A DNA stretch of 64,000 bases. Origin: Wurfbainia villosa (taxonomy: Eukaryota > Streptophyta > Magnoliopsida > Zingiberales > Zingiberaceae). Below the pieces are notes generated by a model that worked only from the letters and a program-made list of their open reading frames with translations, was not told the DNA's origin and made no database searches. The stretch is taken from contig JAKLTH010000283.1 of the NCBI GenBank assembly GCA_025175895.1, positions 3,410,001-3,474,000 on the forward strand, given 5' to 3'. This document shows positions 1-11,332 of this stretch, in pieces; position 1 is the first letter of the stretch, and every line of letters starts with the position of its first letter. The position numbers and the translations under genes are program-made.

Positions 1-285
1 TTACACACTCGAACACTAACACTCCGAATAGACATTTGATGTTTTATAGATGGTGTAAAGAATTTTAGGAATAGCTTCCAATTCTGAGTAATCCATTTTA
101 TCTTCTCTTCATTTTCTCTCCCTACCTCTCTTGTTGACTATCTTATTTTATCTCTCTCTTAACAAAACTCAATGGTCCAACTACTACAGATGCAATGAAC
201 CTTGAGATCATGCAATCCTATAGCCTAGCCTAGATTGTGATTCAACACACGTACATGCTTTTTGGTGCAGATTCAAAGATCATAC

Positions 286-3200
286 CTTATAATTGTATAT
301 GGTATCCCAGAGTCTGCTAAATATTGTTCAGCTTTCCGCTTCCATACCTGGAAGGTTAAAAGTCAAGACTTGATAATAAAAAAAAAGGGTTTTTTTTCTG
401 TAAAATGGCAAGAAATTTTAAGAAGGTAATATGGAATGTGCCAATATATGAGTCTGCCAAAAAGAGGATCAATTTTTAATGTGAACAACATTTCAATTGT
501 TCATAAATCATAATTAAAGTAGCGTTGGAGCAATAGGAACAACCTGATAACAGTTTCTATCCTTGGATCTAAAACTATAGATTGGCAGGATATTAGCCAG
601 ATAGATAAAAAAAAAACATCACTAATTATCCACTAGATGAATCCTTTACTTTCACATAAGCTCTATTGTATCTGTTTTTTTATAGTTCAAAAGTGAGATA
701 ATTCATAAAGTCACCAAATAAAATTCCTTCTAGAATAATCTTATATGGCCTATACTGAGGAACTATTAAAAAAAAAACCAACTGCAACCAGATAGAATGC
801 TTACTAGTATGTTTCCGTTCCCAATGTTGTTCAGTGGATTATTAATGTCTGTTCCACCCATGGAACCGACCAAAACTATTTGCTCAACACCAACAGTTTT
901 AGCTGCAGAATAACAAGGATTAGATAATCGAGACATAATGTCTAAGCCAAGCAGACAACAACAAATGAACAAAATTCAGAAGCTGAATCATCCACTATTC
1001 AGAAAAATGTCCTTTATAATAAAGGATGGCGTAGCTCGAGGGAGAGGAACATGATCAAAATGACCAAGAGTAATACACACAGTATGCATGAAATGCACAG
1101 AGAAAAAAAAAGGCAAAGGAAATCAAGAGCTGGGTATCATGTACGGTGTACAATGAAGCAAGCATGGACGAATACATGTGAGTATTGAGACAGGAGAGGA
1201 ACACAGTGGTTTACCAGCATCAATTTGATTCTTCTGACCAATCCAATCGACCTAAATGGTGATATACATCATTAGGCAAGGAAAGCAAAGATGAAATTGG
1301 AAATATATATTACGAATTAATTGTTACCTGCTCAGGATATAATCCGTCTTCAAAATAAAACTCAGGTCGTTCACCTTTGCTTGGGTCAAATCCTGGTTTC
1401 ATCTTTGGCACGGCACTCGTGAGAATGATGAGTGCGTCAATACCTTGAATAGCAGGAAGGATACTATCTACATTCCTTATATCACCTATAAAAACGTCAT
1501 CAGCACCGCCTATTTTCTCTTTGCTCTCTGATGTCCTAACTAGGCCTCTAGCAACAAACTGTTCTGGTTTTTCCTTCAATTTCTTGTAAACAATTTGGCC
1601 TAATTTTTTTCCAGAAACAAAAACAAAATGTGATGTTAGAATAGGTTAATAATACACAATGTGGCAATACAAAAGATGACAGTATGTCTGCATATTTACA
1701 TCCGCCCAACACTTGGACACTCCTGTTAGTTCCAGTGCATTGAATTTTGCAAAACGAGTTGTATGGTAAGTTGTGCAAGACATGAGTTTAGGGCAAAGTG
1801 AAGGGTTACCAAAAAGAATTTTCAAGGAACAAGACCACATGAATAAACTAAAGCTATTTTGGGTAATTATACATCCTAGAAAAGCTATTATCAAGTAATT
1901 TTGAGTTCAACAATCGCACTATACCATTCATCCTTGGATGACCAGGGGCTGCATCTTTCTTATGTATTCAACAATACACAAATAGCCACAGAAAGCACTT
2001 GTTGAATAAGACATTATTCAATCCTGAAAATTGGTGCCACAGAGGAATATGTAAGATTGTAAAACAAATAAGAGATGTGCCCACATACTAACTGCTTTAG
2101 GTAGTATAAAGAGGCCTATAATACGTGTAGAGCAACTAGAGCAAAATGGAAGGCAGAGAGAGCTTCCCAGAAAGACCATTTGTCACTGAATCACTATCTA
2201 GAATAGAGGAAAGAAAAGAGAAACAATTCAGCGCCACTATGGAATCGGCAGTTTAAAAACCACCAATTGAAGTTGTATAGGACCTAGAACAGATTGTAAT
2301 ATTAAATACCCTTTTTACAAACTCGTATACTTGGGAAACTCCATTAGCCACTCGTTCAATCCCTTGTTGACCGACCCACACAGTCAAACGCAAATTGCAT
2401 TGCCAGTCTCAATCTATGTCCTACCCCAATTACTATCTGCGGTACCAATAACAAATCGTTTAATGCTTCTGTCCAGATCCAATGTATGTGTCCAACCCAG
2501 CTTCATTCCCGTCTTCTCTCGTATGCATACCTAGTGATGCCGGATAAAACTACTGTGTCTACATGTTAGGTAATTCATCTCGGTACATCTGAAGCCGAAT
2601 AAGGAGATCAGCTTAGTCGGAACTCTTCAGCTTGACTCATGCATTATTCCAGACGCTCCGCGTCTCGGTTCGGACTTCTATTATGTCATACGTCATACGT
2701 CTCAGCTCGGACTCCTATTATGCTGAATGACTTTTCGTTTCATCCACCTTACATCTCGGCAAAGACACGTCATCTCTGATATACGACTTCTCCATATAAA
2801 TTATCTTATTCAAACAAAAGAGAAGGCGGTTATTTCATACTCACAAGCTGACCTAGCAATCCTCATCATCATCATCTCTCTCTGACAAAAAGGTGAACCC
2901 CTTTGTCAGGATTCAGATGGATGTCTGCGGCATTAATTAGGATTTGTCTTCTATCAATTGCGCGATGTGCATTAATTGCAGCCCACGCGCCTGCTATAGT
3001 TGCGAGGGTAATGATCGTGGTGTACGTCTCTCTGAGGTCATGTCACATTCACTGACAGTATCCATTGGCGGGATAGCTCCCCCTCTATATATATGGCTTT
3101 CCCTGAGAAGATGGGGAGGTTCGCACATTCTTAACTTCATCTCTACATTTCTTTTCTTCATCTTCATCGATTCCACTGCCTTGGCGTCGGAGGGGCCTTA

Positions 3201-6200
3201 GAATCTCTCTCGCGCCTTAACCGCTTGTTGTCTTGCGGGACTCCCATTCGGCTCGGCTCACGGTAGCGACATCCTCTTGTTCTGCTTTCCCTCGCGTCGA
3301 CCCTCTTCATCCAGAGTTGTCGCCCTTCTTCGCCACCGGGACACCTCACCATCATCGTCTCGACAGGCATCATAAATGGCGCCGTCTGTGGGAAACAAAA
3401 TAAATAACGCCTGAGGCAAAGATGGGAGACCAAGGAGCGAACTCCGGTAACCACAACTCCACTGAAGGGAATATGACCAGGGAGAGCATCACAGCCCTTG
3501 TCAAGACCACCATGAAAGACGTTACATGCGACCTTACGCCCGGAGCTACCCGGTGAGCTTCTCCTAACTCGGTTCGAGTCCAACGTCGATTTACATGCGC
3601 TCCACTCTAAAAGCCACGGGGCGCTCACGTGACCTCGATCTGGTGAGTTGTCATCATCATTGCCTCGTTGCCATAATTTTGAGAAGAAGAGCCTTCTTGT
3701 ACACCGAGGAAAGAGATCCCAAGAAGGGCAAGACTTGATGTCAACATGGAGTCTCCCTTGCTCCTAGCATTATAGTGACAAGATGCCAAGTCTTTCGAGC
3801 AAATCTCTATAGTAGAATACAGGCTCGTCCTCCCAAGTATCCTCACCATACTCGCGGTTGGCGGAGAAGGTAATTCATGCTACTCGGTAATATTTTATGA
3901 AGGTACACAATTATTCATTTGTATTTCGACGGGTTTTGGAGTTGGAGGATATGTATTTGTAGGCGGTTCGTAAGCCCTCGTGACCTTTCTTGCATTCGTA
4001 GAGGCAATTCGTAAGCCCTCGTGCCCATCTTCTCAAAATTTCGGCCGAGGCAATTCGTAAGCCCTCGCGCCGACCTTCTCCGTATTTCGTACCGAGGCGA
4101 TTCGTGAAGCCCTCGCGACCTTCTCCGTATTTCTGTAGGTAGTTCGTAAGCCCTTGGCTAACCTTCTCTCTTCAAAGAAAGTCGCCTATCACTAGCATTA
4201 AGAAGGTCACTTTACCACTTATCCATTCTGGCTATCTTCCTCGTATCGCTACACACCGGTGGTCCCAATCTGATCATTCGATTTTCTTCCGGGTATCGCT
4301 TATCATATGGTCCCAGTATTATCTATTCTTATCTTCCTTGGTATCTACCACGGTCTCAAGTCTGACCATTCGATTTTCTTCCTTGGGTATCGCTTATCAT
4401 AGGGTCCCAAGTGTTATCTATTCGGCTATCTTCCTATGGGTATACACACCGGTGGTCCCAAGTACAACCATTCGATTTTCTTCCTTGGGTATCGCTTATC
4501 ATATTGGTCCCAAGTATTATCTATTCTACTATCTTCCTGGGTATACACCACACCGGTCCCAAGTAAACCATTCGATTTTCTTCCTTGGTATCGCTTATCA
4601 TACCGGTCCCAAGTGTTATCTATTCGGCTATCTTCCTTGGTATCGCTAAAACCACAATTTGGTCTCAATCTGACCATTCGATTTTCTTCCTGGGTATCGC
4701 TTATCATAGTTGGTCCCAAGTATTATCTATTCTGGCTATCTTCCTTCGTATCGCTACCACTTTGGTCAAGACCCATTCGATTTTCTTCCTGGGTATCGCT
4801 TATCATAGTTGGTCCCAAGTGTTATCTATTCTTTATCTTCCTTAGGTATCGCACCACAATTTGGTCCCAAGTACATCCATTCGATCTTCTCCTTGGGTAT
4901 CATATCATGTAGATGGTCCCAGTGTTATCTATTCTTTATCTTCCTCGTATCGCTACACACTGGTCCCAAGTACACCATTCGATTTTCTTCCTTAGGGTAT
5001 CGCTTATCATTGGTCCCAAGTGTTATCTATTCTATCTTCCTCGGTATCGCTACTACCACAATTTGGTCCCAAGTACAACCATTCGATTATTCTTCCTGGT
5101 ATCGCTTATCATAGCTAGTCCAGTGTTATCTATTCTTTATCTTCCTTGGGTATCGCTTATCATAGCTGATCCCAAGTATAGCCTATGCGACCTTCTTCCT
5201 TGGGAATCGTTTATCACAACTGGTCCCAAGTGTACGTTATCTGGCTTTCGGTCTTCTTCTTCTGATATCGCCTATCACGGTTTGTTTCAAGTATTTTTAT
5301 CTCAACAGCATTGTATCTCAGCAGAAACATCAATATCCCTTACAGACTTGTCTTTTTATGTTCTACACAAGTCTAGTCAGTCAGACTTACGCCTCCTTCG
5401 ACTAGACTTTGGGGGGGATGTCTATGATGCCGGGTAAAACTACTGTGTCTACATGTTAGGTAATTCATCTCGGTACATCTGAAGCCGAATAAGGAGATCA
5501 GCTTAGTCGGAACTCTTCAGCTTGACTCATGCATTATTCCAGACGCTCCGCGTCTCGGTTCGGACTTCTATTATGTCATACGTCATACGTCTCAGCTCGG
5601 ACTCCTATTATGCTGAATGACTTTTCGTTTCATCCACCTTACATCTCGGCAAAGACACGTCATCTCTGATATACGACTTCTCCATATAAATTATCTTATT
5701 CAAACAAAAGAGAAGGCGGTTATTTCATACTCAAGTCGACCTGTGCAATCCTCATCATCATCATCTCTCTCTCACAAAAGGCGAACCCTTTGTCGATTGG
5801 ATGGATGTCTGCGGCATTAATTAGGATTTGTCTTATCAATCGCGCGATGTGCATTAATTGCGTTCACACGCGCTATAGTTGCGAGGTAATGACGTGGTGT
5901 ACGCCTCTCCGGCGTCATGTCACATTCGACAAGATCCATCGTGGTAGCTCCCTCTATATATGGCTTTCCCGAGAAGATGGAGGAGGTTCGCACATTCTTA
6001 ACTTCATCTCTACATTTCTCTTCTCTTCATCGATTCACGCCTTGGCGTCGGAGGGCCTTAGAGATCTCTCTCGGCGCTTAGCGCTGTTGTCTTCGCAGGG
6101 ACTCCCATTCGGCTCGGCTCACGACCGAGACAACATCCCTGCTCTTCCTGCTTTCCCTCCGCGTCAGCCCTCTTCATCCGAGTTGTCGGCCCTTGCTGTC

Positions 6201-9200
6201 TTCGCCACCGGGACACCTCACCATCATCGTCTCGACAGGCAACATAAATGGCGCCGTCTGTGAGAAACAAAATAAATAACGCTCGAGGCGATGGGAGACG
6301 GAGGCGAACTCCGGTAACTACAACTCCATCTGAAGGGAATATGACCGGGAGAGCATCATAGCCCTTGTCAAGACCACCGAAAGACGCTCATATGCGACCT
6401 TACGCCGGGAGCTACCCGGTCGAGCTTCTCTAACTCTTCCTGTGGTCCAACGTCGATTTACATGCGCTTCCACTCTAAAAGCCCTGGGGGTAGCTCCTGT
6501 GACCTCAGTACCGGCTGAGTTGTCATCATCAACTGCCTCATTGCCATAATTTTCAGAAGAAGAGCCTTCTTGTACACCGAGGAAAAGAGATCCCAAGAAG
6601 GGCAAGACTTCGGTAATCAACATGGAGTCTCCCCTTGCTCCTAGCATTATAGCTGACAAGATGCCAAGTCTTTCGAGCAAATCTCTATAGTAGAATACAT
6701 CGGCTCGCCCTCCCGATCCTCACTCATACTCCGCGGTTGGCGGAGAAGGTAATTCATGCTACTCGGTAATATTTTATGAAGGTACACATTATTCGTTCAC
6801 GACTCGCGGGTTTTGGAGTTGGAGGATATGTATTTCGCCAAGGCAGCGGTTCTCGCGCCCTTCCTTCACACTTCTACCGAGGCGATTCGTAAGCCCTCGC
6901 CAGGCCTTCTCGCATTCCTACGAGGGATTCGTAAGCCCTCGTGCCCGTCTTCTCAAAATTTGGCCGAGGCACGTAAGCCCTCGACCTTCTCCGTATTTCG
7001 CCGAGGCAGTAAGCCCTCACGCCGACCTTCTCCGTATTTAGAGGCAATTGAAGCCCTCTCACGCCGACCTTCTCTCAGATTTCGATCGAGGCGTCCTCAC
7101 GACCTTCTCGGATTAGGAGGTAGTTCGTAAGCCCTCGCTAACCTTCTCTCTTTCAAAGAAAGTCGCCATCACTCGCATTACAGAAGTCACTTTACCACTT
7201 ATCCATTCGGCTATCTTCCTCAGGTATCGCTACTACACGGGTCCCAAGTCTGATCATTCGATTTTCTTCCTTGGGTATCGCTTATCATTGGTCCCAAGTA
7301 TTATCTATTTTATCTTCCTCGTATAACTTACTACATTTGGTCCCAAGTAAATGATCGATTTTCTTCCTTGGTATCGCTTATCATGGGTCCCAAGTATTAT
7401 CTATTCTACTATCTTCCTTGGGTATCGCTTACCACATCTTGGTCTAAATCTGACCGTTCGATTTTCTTCCTCGGTATCGCTTATCAGCCATCCAAGTGTG
7501 TTATCTACTATCTTCAGGTATCGCACACCGGTCCCAAGTACAACCATTCGATTTTCTTCCTTAGGTATCGCTTATCATAGGTCCCAAGTGTTATCTATTC
7601 TATCTTCCTGGGTATCGCACACCACATTTGGTCCCAATCTGAACCATTCGATTTTCTTCCTTGGTATCGCTTATCATACCGGTCCCAAGTGTTATCTATT
7701 CGGCTATCTTCCTCGGTATCGCTATACACATTGGTCAATCTGACCCATTCGATTTTCTTTATCGCTATCATAGTAGTTGGTCCCAGTATTATCTATCATT
7801 TATCTTCCTGGGTATCGCTTCAAATTTGGTCAAATGACCATTCGATTTTCTTCCTTGGTATCGCTTATCATTAGTTGGTCCCAAGTGTTATCTATTCTCT
7901 TATCTTCCTCGGGTATCGCTACCACATTGGTCCCAAGTACATCCATTCGATCTTCTCCTTGGGTATCGCTTATAGATGGTGTGTTATCTGTTATCTATCT
8001 TCCATCTTGGTATCGCTTTGGTCCCAATCACGATTCGATTTTCTTCCTCAGGTATCGCTTATCATGGTAGGGTCCCAAGTGTTATCTATTCACTATCTTC
8101 CTTGGGTATCGCTACCACACCAGTCCCAAGTACAACCATTCGATTATTCTTCCTTGGGTATCGCTTATCATAGCTAGTCAGTGTTATCTATCGGCTATCT
8201 TCCTTGGTATCGCTTATCATAGTGATCCCAAGTATAGCCTACGCGACCTTCTTCCTCGGGAATCGCTTTATCACAACCGTCCCAAGTGTACGTTATCGGC
8301 TTCGGTCTTCTTCTTCGATATCGCCTATCACGGTTTGTTTAGTATTTTTATCTCAACAAATTGTATCTCGTGAAACATCAATATCCCTTACAGACTTGTC
8401 TTTTATGTTACACAAGTCTAGTCAGACTTACGCCTCCTTCGACTAGACTTTGGGGGGGATGTCTATGATGCCGGGTAAAACTACTGTGTCTACATGTTAG
8501 GTAATTCATCTCGGTACATCTGAAGCCGAATAAGGAGATCAGCTTAGTCGGAACTCTTCAGCTTGACCCATGCATTATTCCAGACGCTCCGCGTCTCGGT
8601 TTATTACGTCATACGCCATAATGCGTCCTCGGACTCTATAATCTTTGAATGACTTTTCGTTTCATCCACCTTACATCTCGAAAGACACGCCATCTCGATA
8701 TACGACTTCTCCATATAAATTATCTTATTCAAACAAAAGAGAAGCGGTTATTTACTACAAGCCGACTGTGATCCTCATCATCATCATCTCTCTCTCGAAA
8801 AAGGCGAACCCTCTCACAAGGTTCGGATGGATGTCTGGCATTAATTAGATTTGTCTTCTATCAATCATGTGCATTAATTGCGCCACGTCGCTATAGTTGC
8901 GAGGTAATGATGGTGTACGCCTTCTCGAGTCGCCACATTCATCGACAGTATCCATTGGCGGGGTAGCTCCCCCTCTATATATATGGCTTTCCCTGAGAAG
9001 ATGGAGGAGGTTCGCACATTCTTAACTTCATCTCTACATTTCTCTTCTTCATCTTCATCCGATTCCTACTGCGTCGGAGTGCCTGCAGGATCTCTCTCGG
9101 CGCCTTAACCGCTGTTGTCTCGGGACTCATTTCCACGGCGGCCAGACGACATCCCTGCTGTTCCTACTTTCCCTCCGCGTCAGCCCTCTTCATCCAAGTT

Positions 9201-9691
9201 GTCGGCCCTTGCTGTCTTCGCCACCGGGACACCTCACCATCATCGTCTCGACAGGCAACACCTAGAAAGCAAGACAGTTCCTGTACGAAAGCCACTGACA
9301 AGTCTGCCCCAATAGTGACGCTCATCATTGCTCTCTAACCAAGGTCCCCAAACCTCAGTGATAGATCAGTCGTATTCCGGCCTCTAGGGTTCAGATCCAT
9401 TACGATCGATTGAAACACGACGGAGCAAAATTAAGGTGACATCGGAGTTGAAGAAGGGTGGCCCGAGTAGAGTGAGTGAGATTTCGATGCACCTGTTCTT
9501 CCTCCTGCGCCGGTGACGAGGACGGAGAGGATGGACCCGTCGGCCACCACCACGATCCTGGTTCGCCCCCTCGCCGTCGAAGCTCTGGGGAAGCGGGAGA
9601 GCGAGAAGGAAGCAGGATCTTGAGAGATCTTGGCGAAGCCGGAAGAAACGTTTGCGAGGAACGAGACGCTCACCGGCATCGCCATCGCCAT
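286..9691 (-). CDS. Chloroplast-type NAD(P)-binding Rossmann-fold protein, 3' end beyond window
   Basis: Five exons are visible on the minus strand: 9691-9493, 1599-1328, 1251-1215, 902-805 and 347-286, all GT-AG with consistent phase (668 coding nt). Exon 1 starts at ATG 9691 with a Ser/Ala/Arg-rich leader that resembles a plastid transit peptide. It then enters the dinucleotide-binding loop VLVTGAGGRTG. Later exons read EQFVARGLVR, FIGDIRNVDSI, LTSAVPKMKPGFDPSKG, DWIGQKNQIDA, QIVLVGSMGG and VWKRKAEQYLADSG. These match the atypical-SDR family of Arabidopsis At2g37660 and At5g02240, whose reaction is not well defined. The remaining C-terminal part, which begins after the TIIR motif, lies beyond position 1. 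The oddity is intron 1 (9492-1600, 7.9 kb), which contains a whole LTR element in antisense orientation. All visible exons are open, so the gene may still work if this intron is spliced. Confidence 0.9.
2535..3372 (+). repeat. LTR 1 (left)
   Basis: This is an 838-bp repeat starting TGATGCCGG and ending GGCATCA. It carries a possible TATA box (CTCTATATATATGGC near 3083). The left TSD CCTAG lies immediately outside and the primer-binding site follows 4 bp inside. Confidence 0.88.
3377..3393 (+). other. Primer-binding site of the LTR element
   Basis: TGGCGCCGTCTGTGGGA lies 4 bp after LTR 1. TGGCGCC-type primer sites are common in plant Ty3/gypsy elements. A second, slightly altered copy follows LTR 2 at about 6249-6265 (TGTGAGA in place of TGTGGGA). 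Confidence 0.7.
3950..4165 (+). repeat. Short tandem array, GTAAGCCCTCG type, internal region 1
   Basis: About five imperfect units of roughly 40-60 bp share GGCRATTCGTAAGCCCTCG and ACCTTCTCCGTATTTC. The same array recurs in internal region 2 at about 6840-7145. No open coding frame explains it. Confidence 0.8.
4240..5290 (+). repeat. Main tandem array of internal region 1, about 100-bp dimeric unit
   Basis: About ten degenerate composite units are visible. Each has two related halves of roughly 50 bp: one with CGATTTTCTTCC, GGTATCGCTTATCAT and GGTCCCAAG, the other with TATCTTCCT, GTATCGCTACCAC and GGTCCCAAGT. Several frames are open through parts of the array, but this is what stop-poor tandem repeats do and does not indicate protein. 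Confidence 0.85.
5425..6244 (+). repeat. LTR 2 (middle)
   Basis: This 820-bp repeat is nearly identical to LTR 1 over its first 300 bp and then differs by many short indels. The purine tract CTTTGGGGGGGATGTCTA precedes it, and a primer-binding-like site follows it. It therefore has both 3'-LTR and 5'-LTR neighbours, as a shared middle LTR should. Confidence 0.88.
6840..8345 (+). repeat. Tandem arrays of internal region 2
   Basis: Internal region 2 repeats the order of region 1: a GTAAGCCCTCG array (6840-7145), then the TATCTTCCT/GGTATCGC/GGTCCCAAG array (7200-8345). Units differ from region 1 mainly by small deletions. No retroelement protein is encoded. Confidence 0.83.
8466..9260 (+). repeat. 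LTR 3 (right)
   Basis: This 795-bp repeat is the most indel-ridden of the three. It ends GGCAACA, and the right TSD CCTAG follows directly at 9261-9265. The purine tract GGGGGGGATG ends 5 bp before its start. Confidence 0.88.
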
Positions 9692-9802
9692 GAGAGCGGC
9701 AGCAACCCCACCTTATCTGCTTCTACTGCGACCGGCGCGAAACGAATCGCAATTTATACACACTTCAGTACGATTTTTTAAAAGATTTTAATATTATTTT
9801 TT

Positions 9803-10792
9803 GGGGTAATTTATACACATTTTTTATTTTTATAGGAATTATTGTTAATTTTAATACTCAATATAAAGAGAAGAAGAAAAAAATAACTCAGAGAATAAAT
9901 TATATTTTTTTATTTTTTATTCGATAATTTATTAAAGGGTGCACCTCAAATTTAAAATTATCCAAACACAGTCTCATAATTTTATATTTATCAAAGGGTA
10001 CACCTCATTTTATTTTTTACCCTTTTCGTCAAACATGGATACTAAATTGGTCGGAAAAAATGGTGTTGGAAATTTAAAACTCAGATCTACTGTGTTCCTG
10101 AGAATATAATTTTCAACACCATCTTTTTTTCGTCCAGTTAATATTATACGTGGTGTTGGGCAATGGCAAAACCAGTAATTTTAATTGACCCGAGCTAAAA
10201 GACGTTGGACTAATGAACGGAGCCATTGAAATGACCTGGGCTAATGGATGGATTCAACAAGCCTTGAAATGACATGGGCTAATGGATGGATTCAACGAGT
10301 TTTTCCTGGTCAAATAATGTAAAAAAAATCGCCATCGGCTAAAGCCTGGGTAAAAGTAAGCGTGGCTCCGCCTTTGGTGTTGGAAATTTAAATCTCAGCA
10401 CCACTATATTCTTGAGAATATAATTTTCAATATCATCTTTTTCCTATGACCGCTTAAGATTGTTTATGGTACTGGAAATTTAAATTTCAAGATCATTGTA
10501 TTCTTGAAAATATAATTCATATTTGGTAATTAGAATTCAAATCTTAGAACTACTGTGTATCTGGGAATATAATTTTTAGCATTATATTTTTTCGATCAGT
10601 TTAATATTCACCTTTGGCAAGAGGGATAAAAAAAGAATGAAATATTTAGTGAATATAAAATTATGAGACTTTATTTAAATAATTTTAAAATTGAAATGTG
10701 CCCTTTAATAAATTATTATTTTTTTATTTAATAATCTTCTATAATATTTTTTGAAATACATCCTAAACACCCCCAATTAAATAATATGTTCG
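9803..10792. mobile_element. Inverted-repeat (MITE/foldback-like) element upstream of the Rossmann gene
   Basis: The left arm (about 9890-10010) contains ATTTATTAAAGGGTGCACC, AAATTTAAAATTATCC and GTCTCATAATTTTATATT. The reverse complement of about 10640-10745 contains the same three blocks in the same order (ATTTATTAAAGGGCACATT and so on). The arms are over 100 bp and diverged. Between them lie about four copies of a degenerate unit around GTTGGAAATTTAAA and GAGAATATAATTTTCA (10066, 10378, 10465, 10530). The outer ends are approximate, because no clear TSD was found. The element starts about 110 bp upstream of the ATG of the minus-strand gene at 9691, so it may lie in its promoter. Confidence 0.7.
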
Positions 10793-11332
10793 ACAAGACA
10801 TAACCTGAATTAGTATGGTCCACGATAATTGAATTTGTTAATAAAAGTGGTCCGAACTCGTTAAATCTTTTTAATAAAATAATATAAAAATAAGAAAATT
10901 ATGTGTCACCTTCTATTTCATGCTCGACACAACCTAACTCCTATCGAATTATCGTATCAAACTTGTCTTAAATTAGACGAGTGACAAAGGGTTTCATCCT
11001 ACTCCATCTGCAAAGATAAATTTTCAAATCTATTTACTCGAAATAATTTAGAGTAGAGAATTAAATTATATTTATCTGTGAAATATCTCAGTGACATTAT
11101 TTATCTTATCGTTTCTCATTAACAGCACATTGAACATATATTCACAGTATCTCTCGAAGACAACAGTATAGACACACACGCGCATGAGATTTAACATCTA
11201 TTTCGTCCTTAGATTTTGGTCGAAAGATACAAAATGATCAAGTCAGCTTGAACCGGGTATACTGTTGACTACATCGTCGGGTCATTGATCAAATTGAACC
11301 GAACCGAACTGAACCGAACCGAACCGAATTGA

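Larger units (their letters stand above)
2535..9260 (+). mobile_element. Non-autonomous LTR retrotransposon, tandem form with three LTRs and two internal regions
   Basis: Three related long repeats (2535-3372, 5425-6244, 8466-9260) each begin TGATGCCGG and end in CA. The whole block is bounded by the 5-bp direct repeat CCTAG at 2530-2534 and 9261-9265, a normal LTR target-site duplication. A primer-binding-site-like TGGCGCCGTCTGTGGGA follows LTR 1, and a slightly changed version follows LTR 2. A purine tract (GGGGGGGATG) precedes LTR 2 and LTR 3. No gag, protease, reverse transcriptase or integrase reading frame is present; the internal regions (about 2.05 and 2.2 kb) are largely tandem-repeat DNA. 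The element is non-autonomous and reads on the plus strand, opposite to the host gene whose intron 1 it occupies. A three-LTR array with one TSD fits unequal recombination between element copies or chromosomes. Confidence 0.9.

Noticed and set aside
4240..5440. Overlapping open frames of 80-170 codons rich in Ile, Phe, Ser and Tyr
   Set aside because: They lie wholly within the tandem array, occur in several frames, and recur in internal region 2. The repeat unit merely lacks stops.
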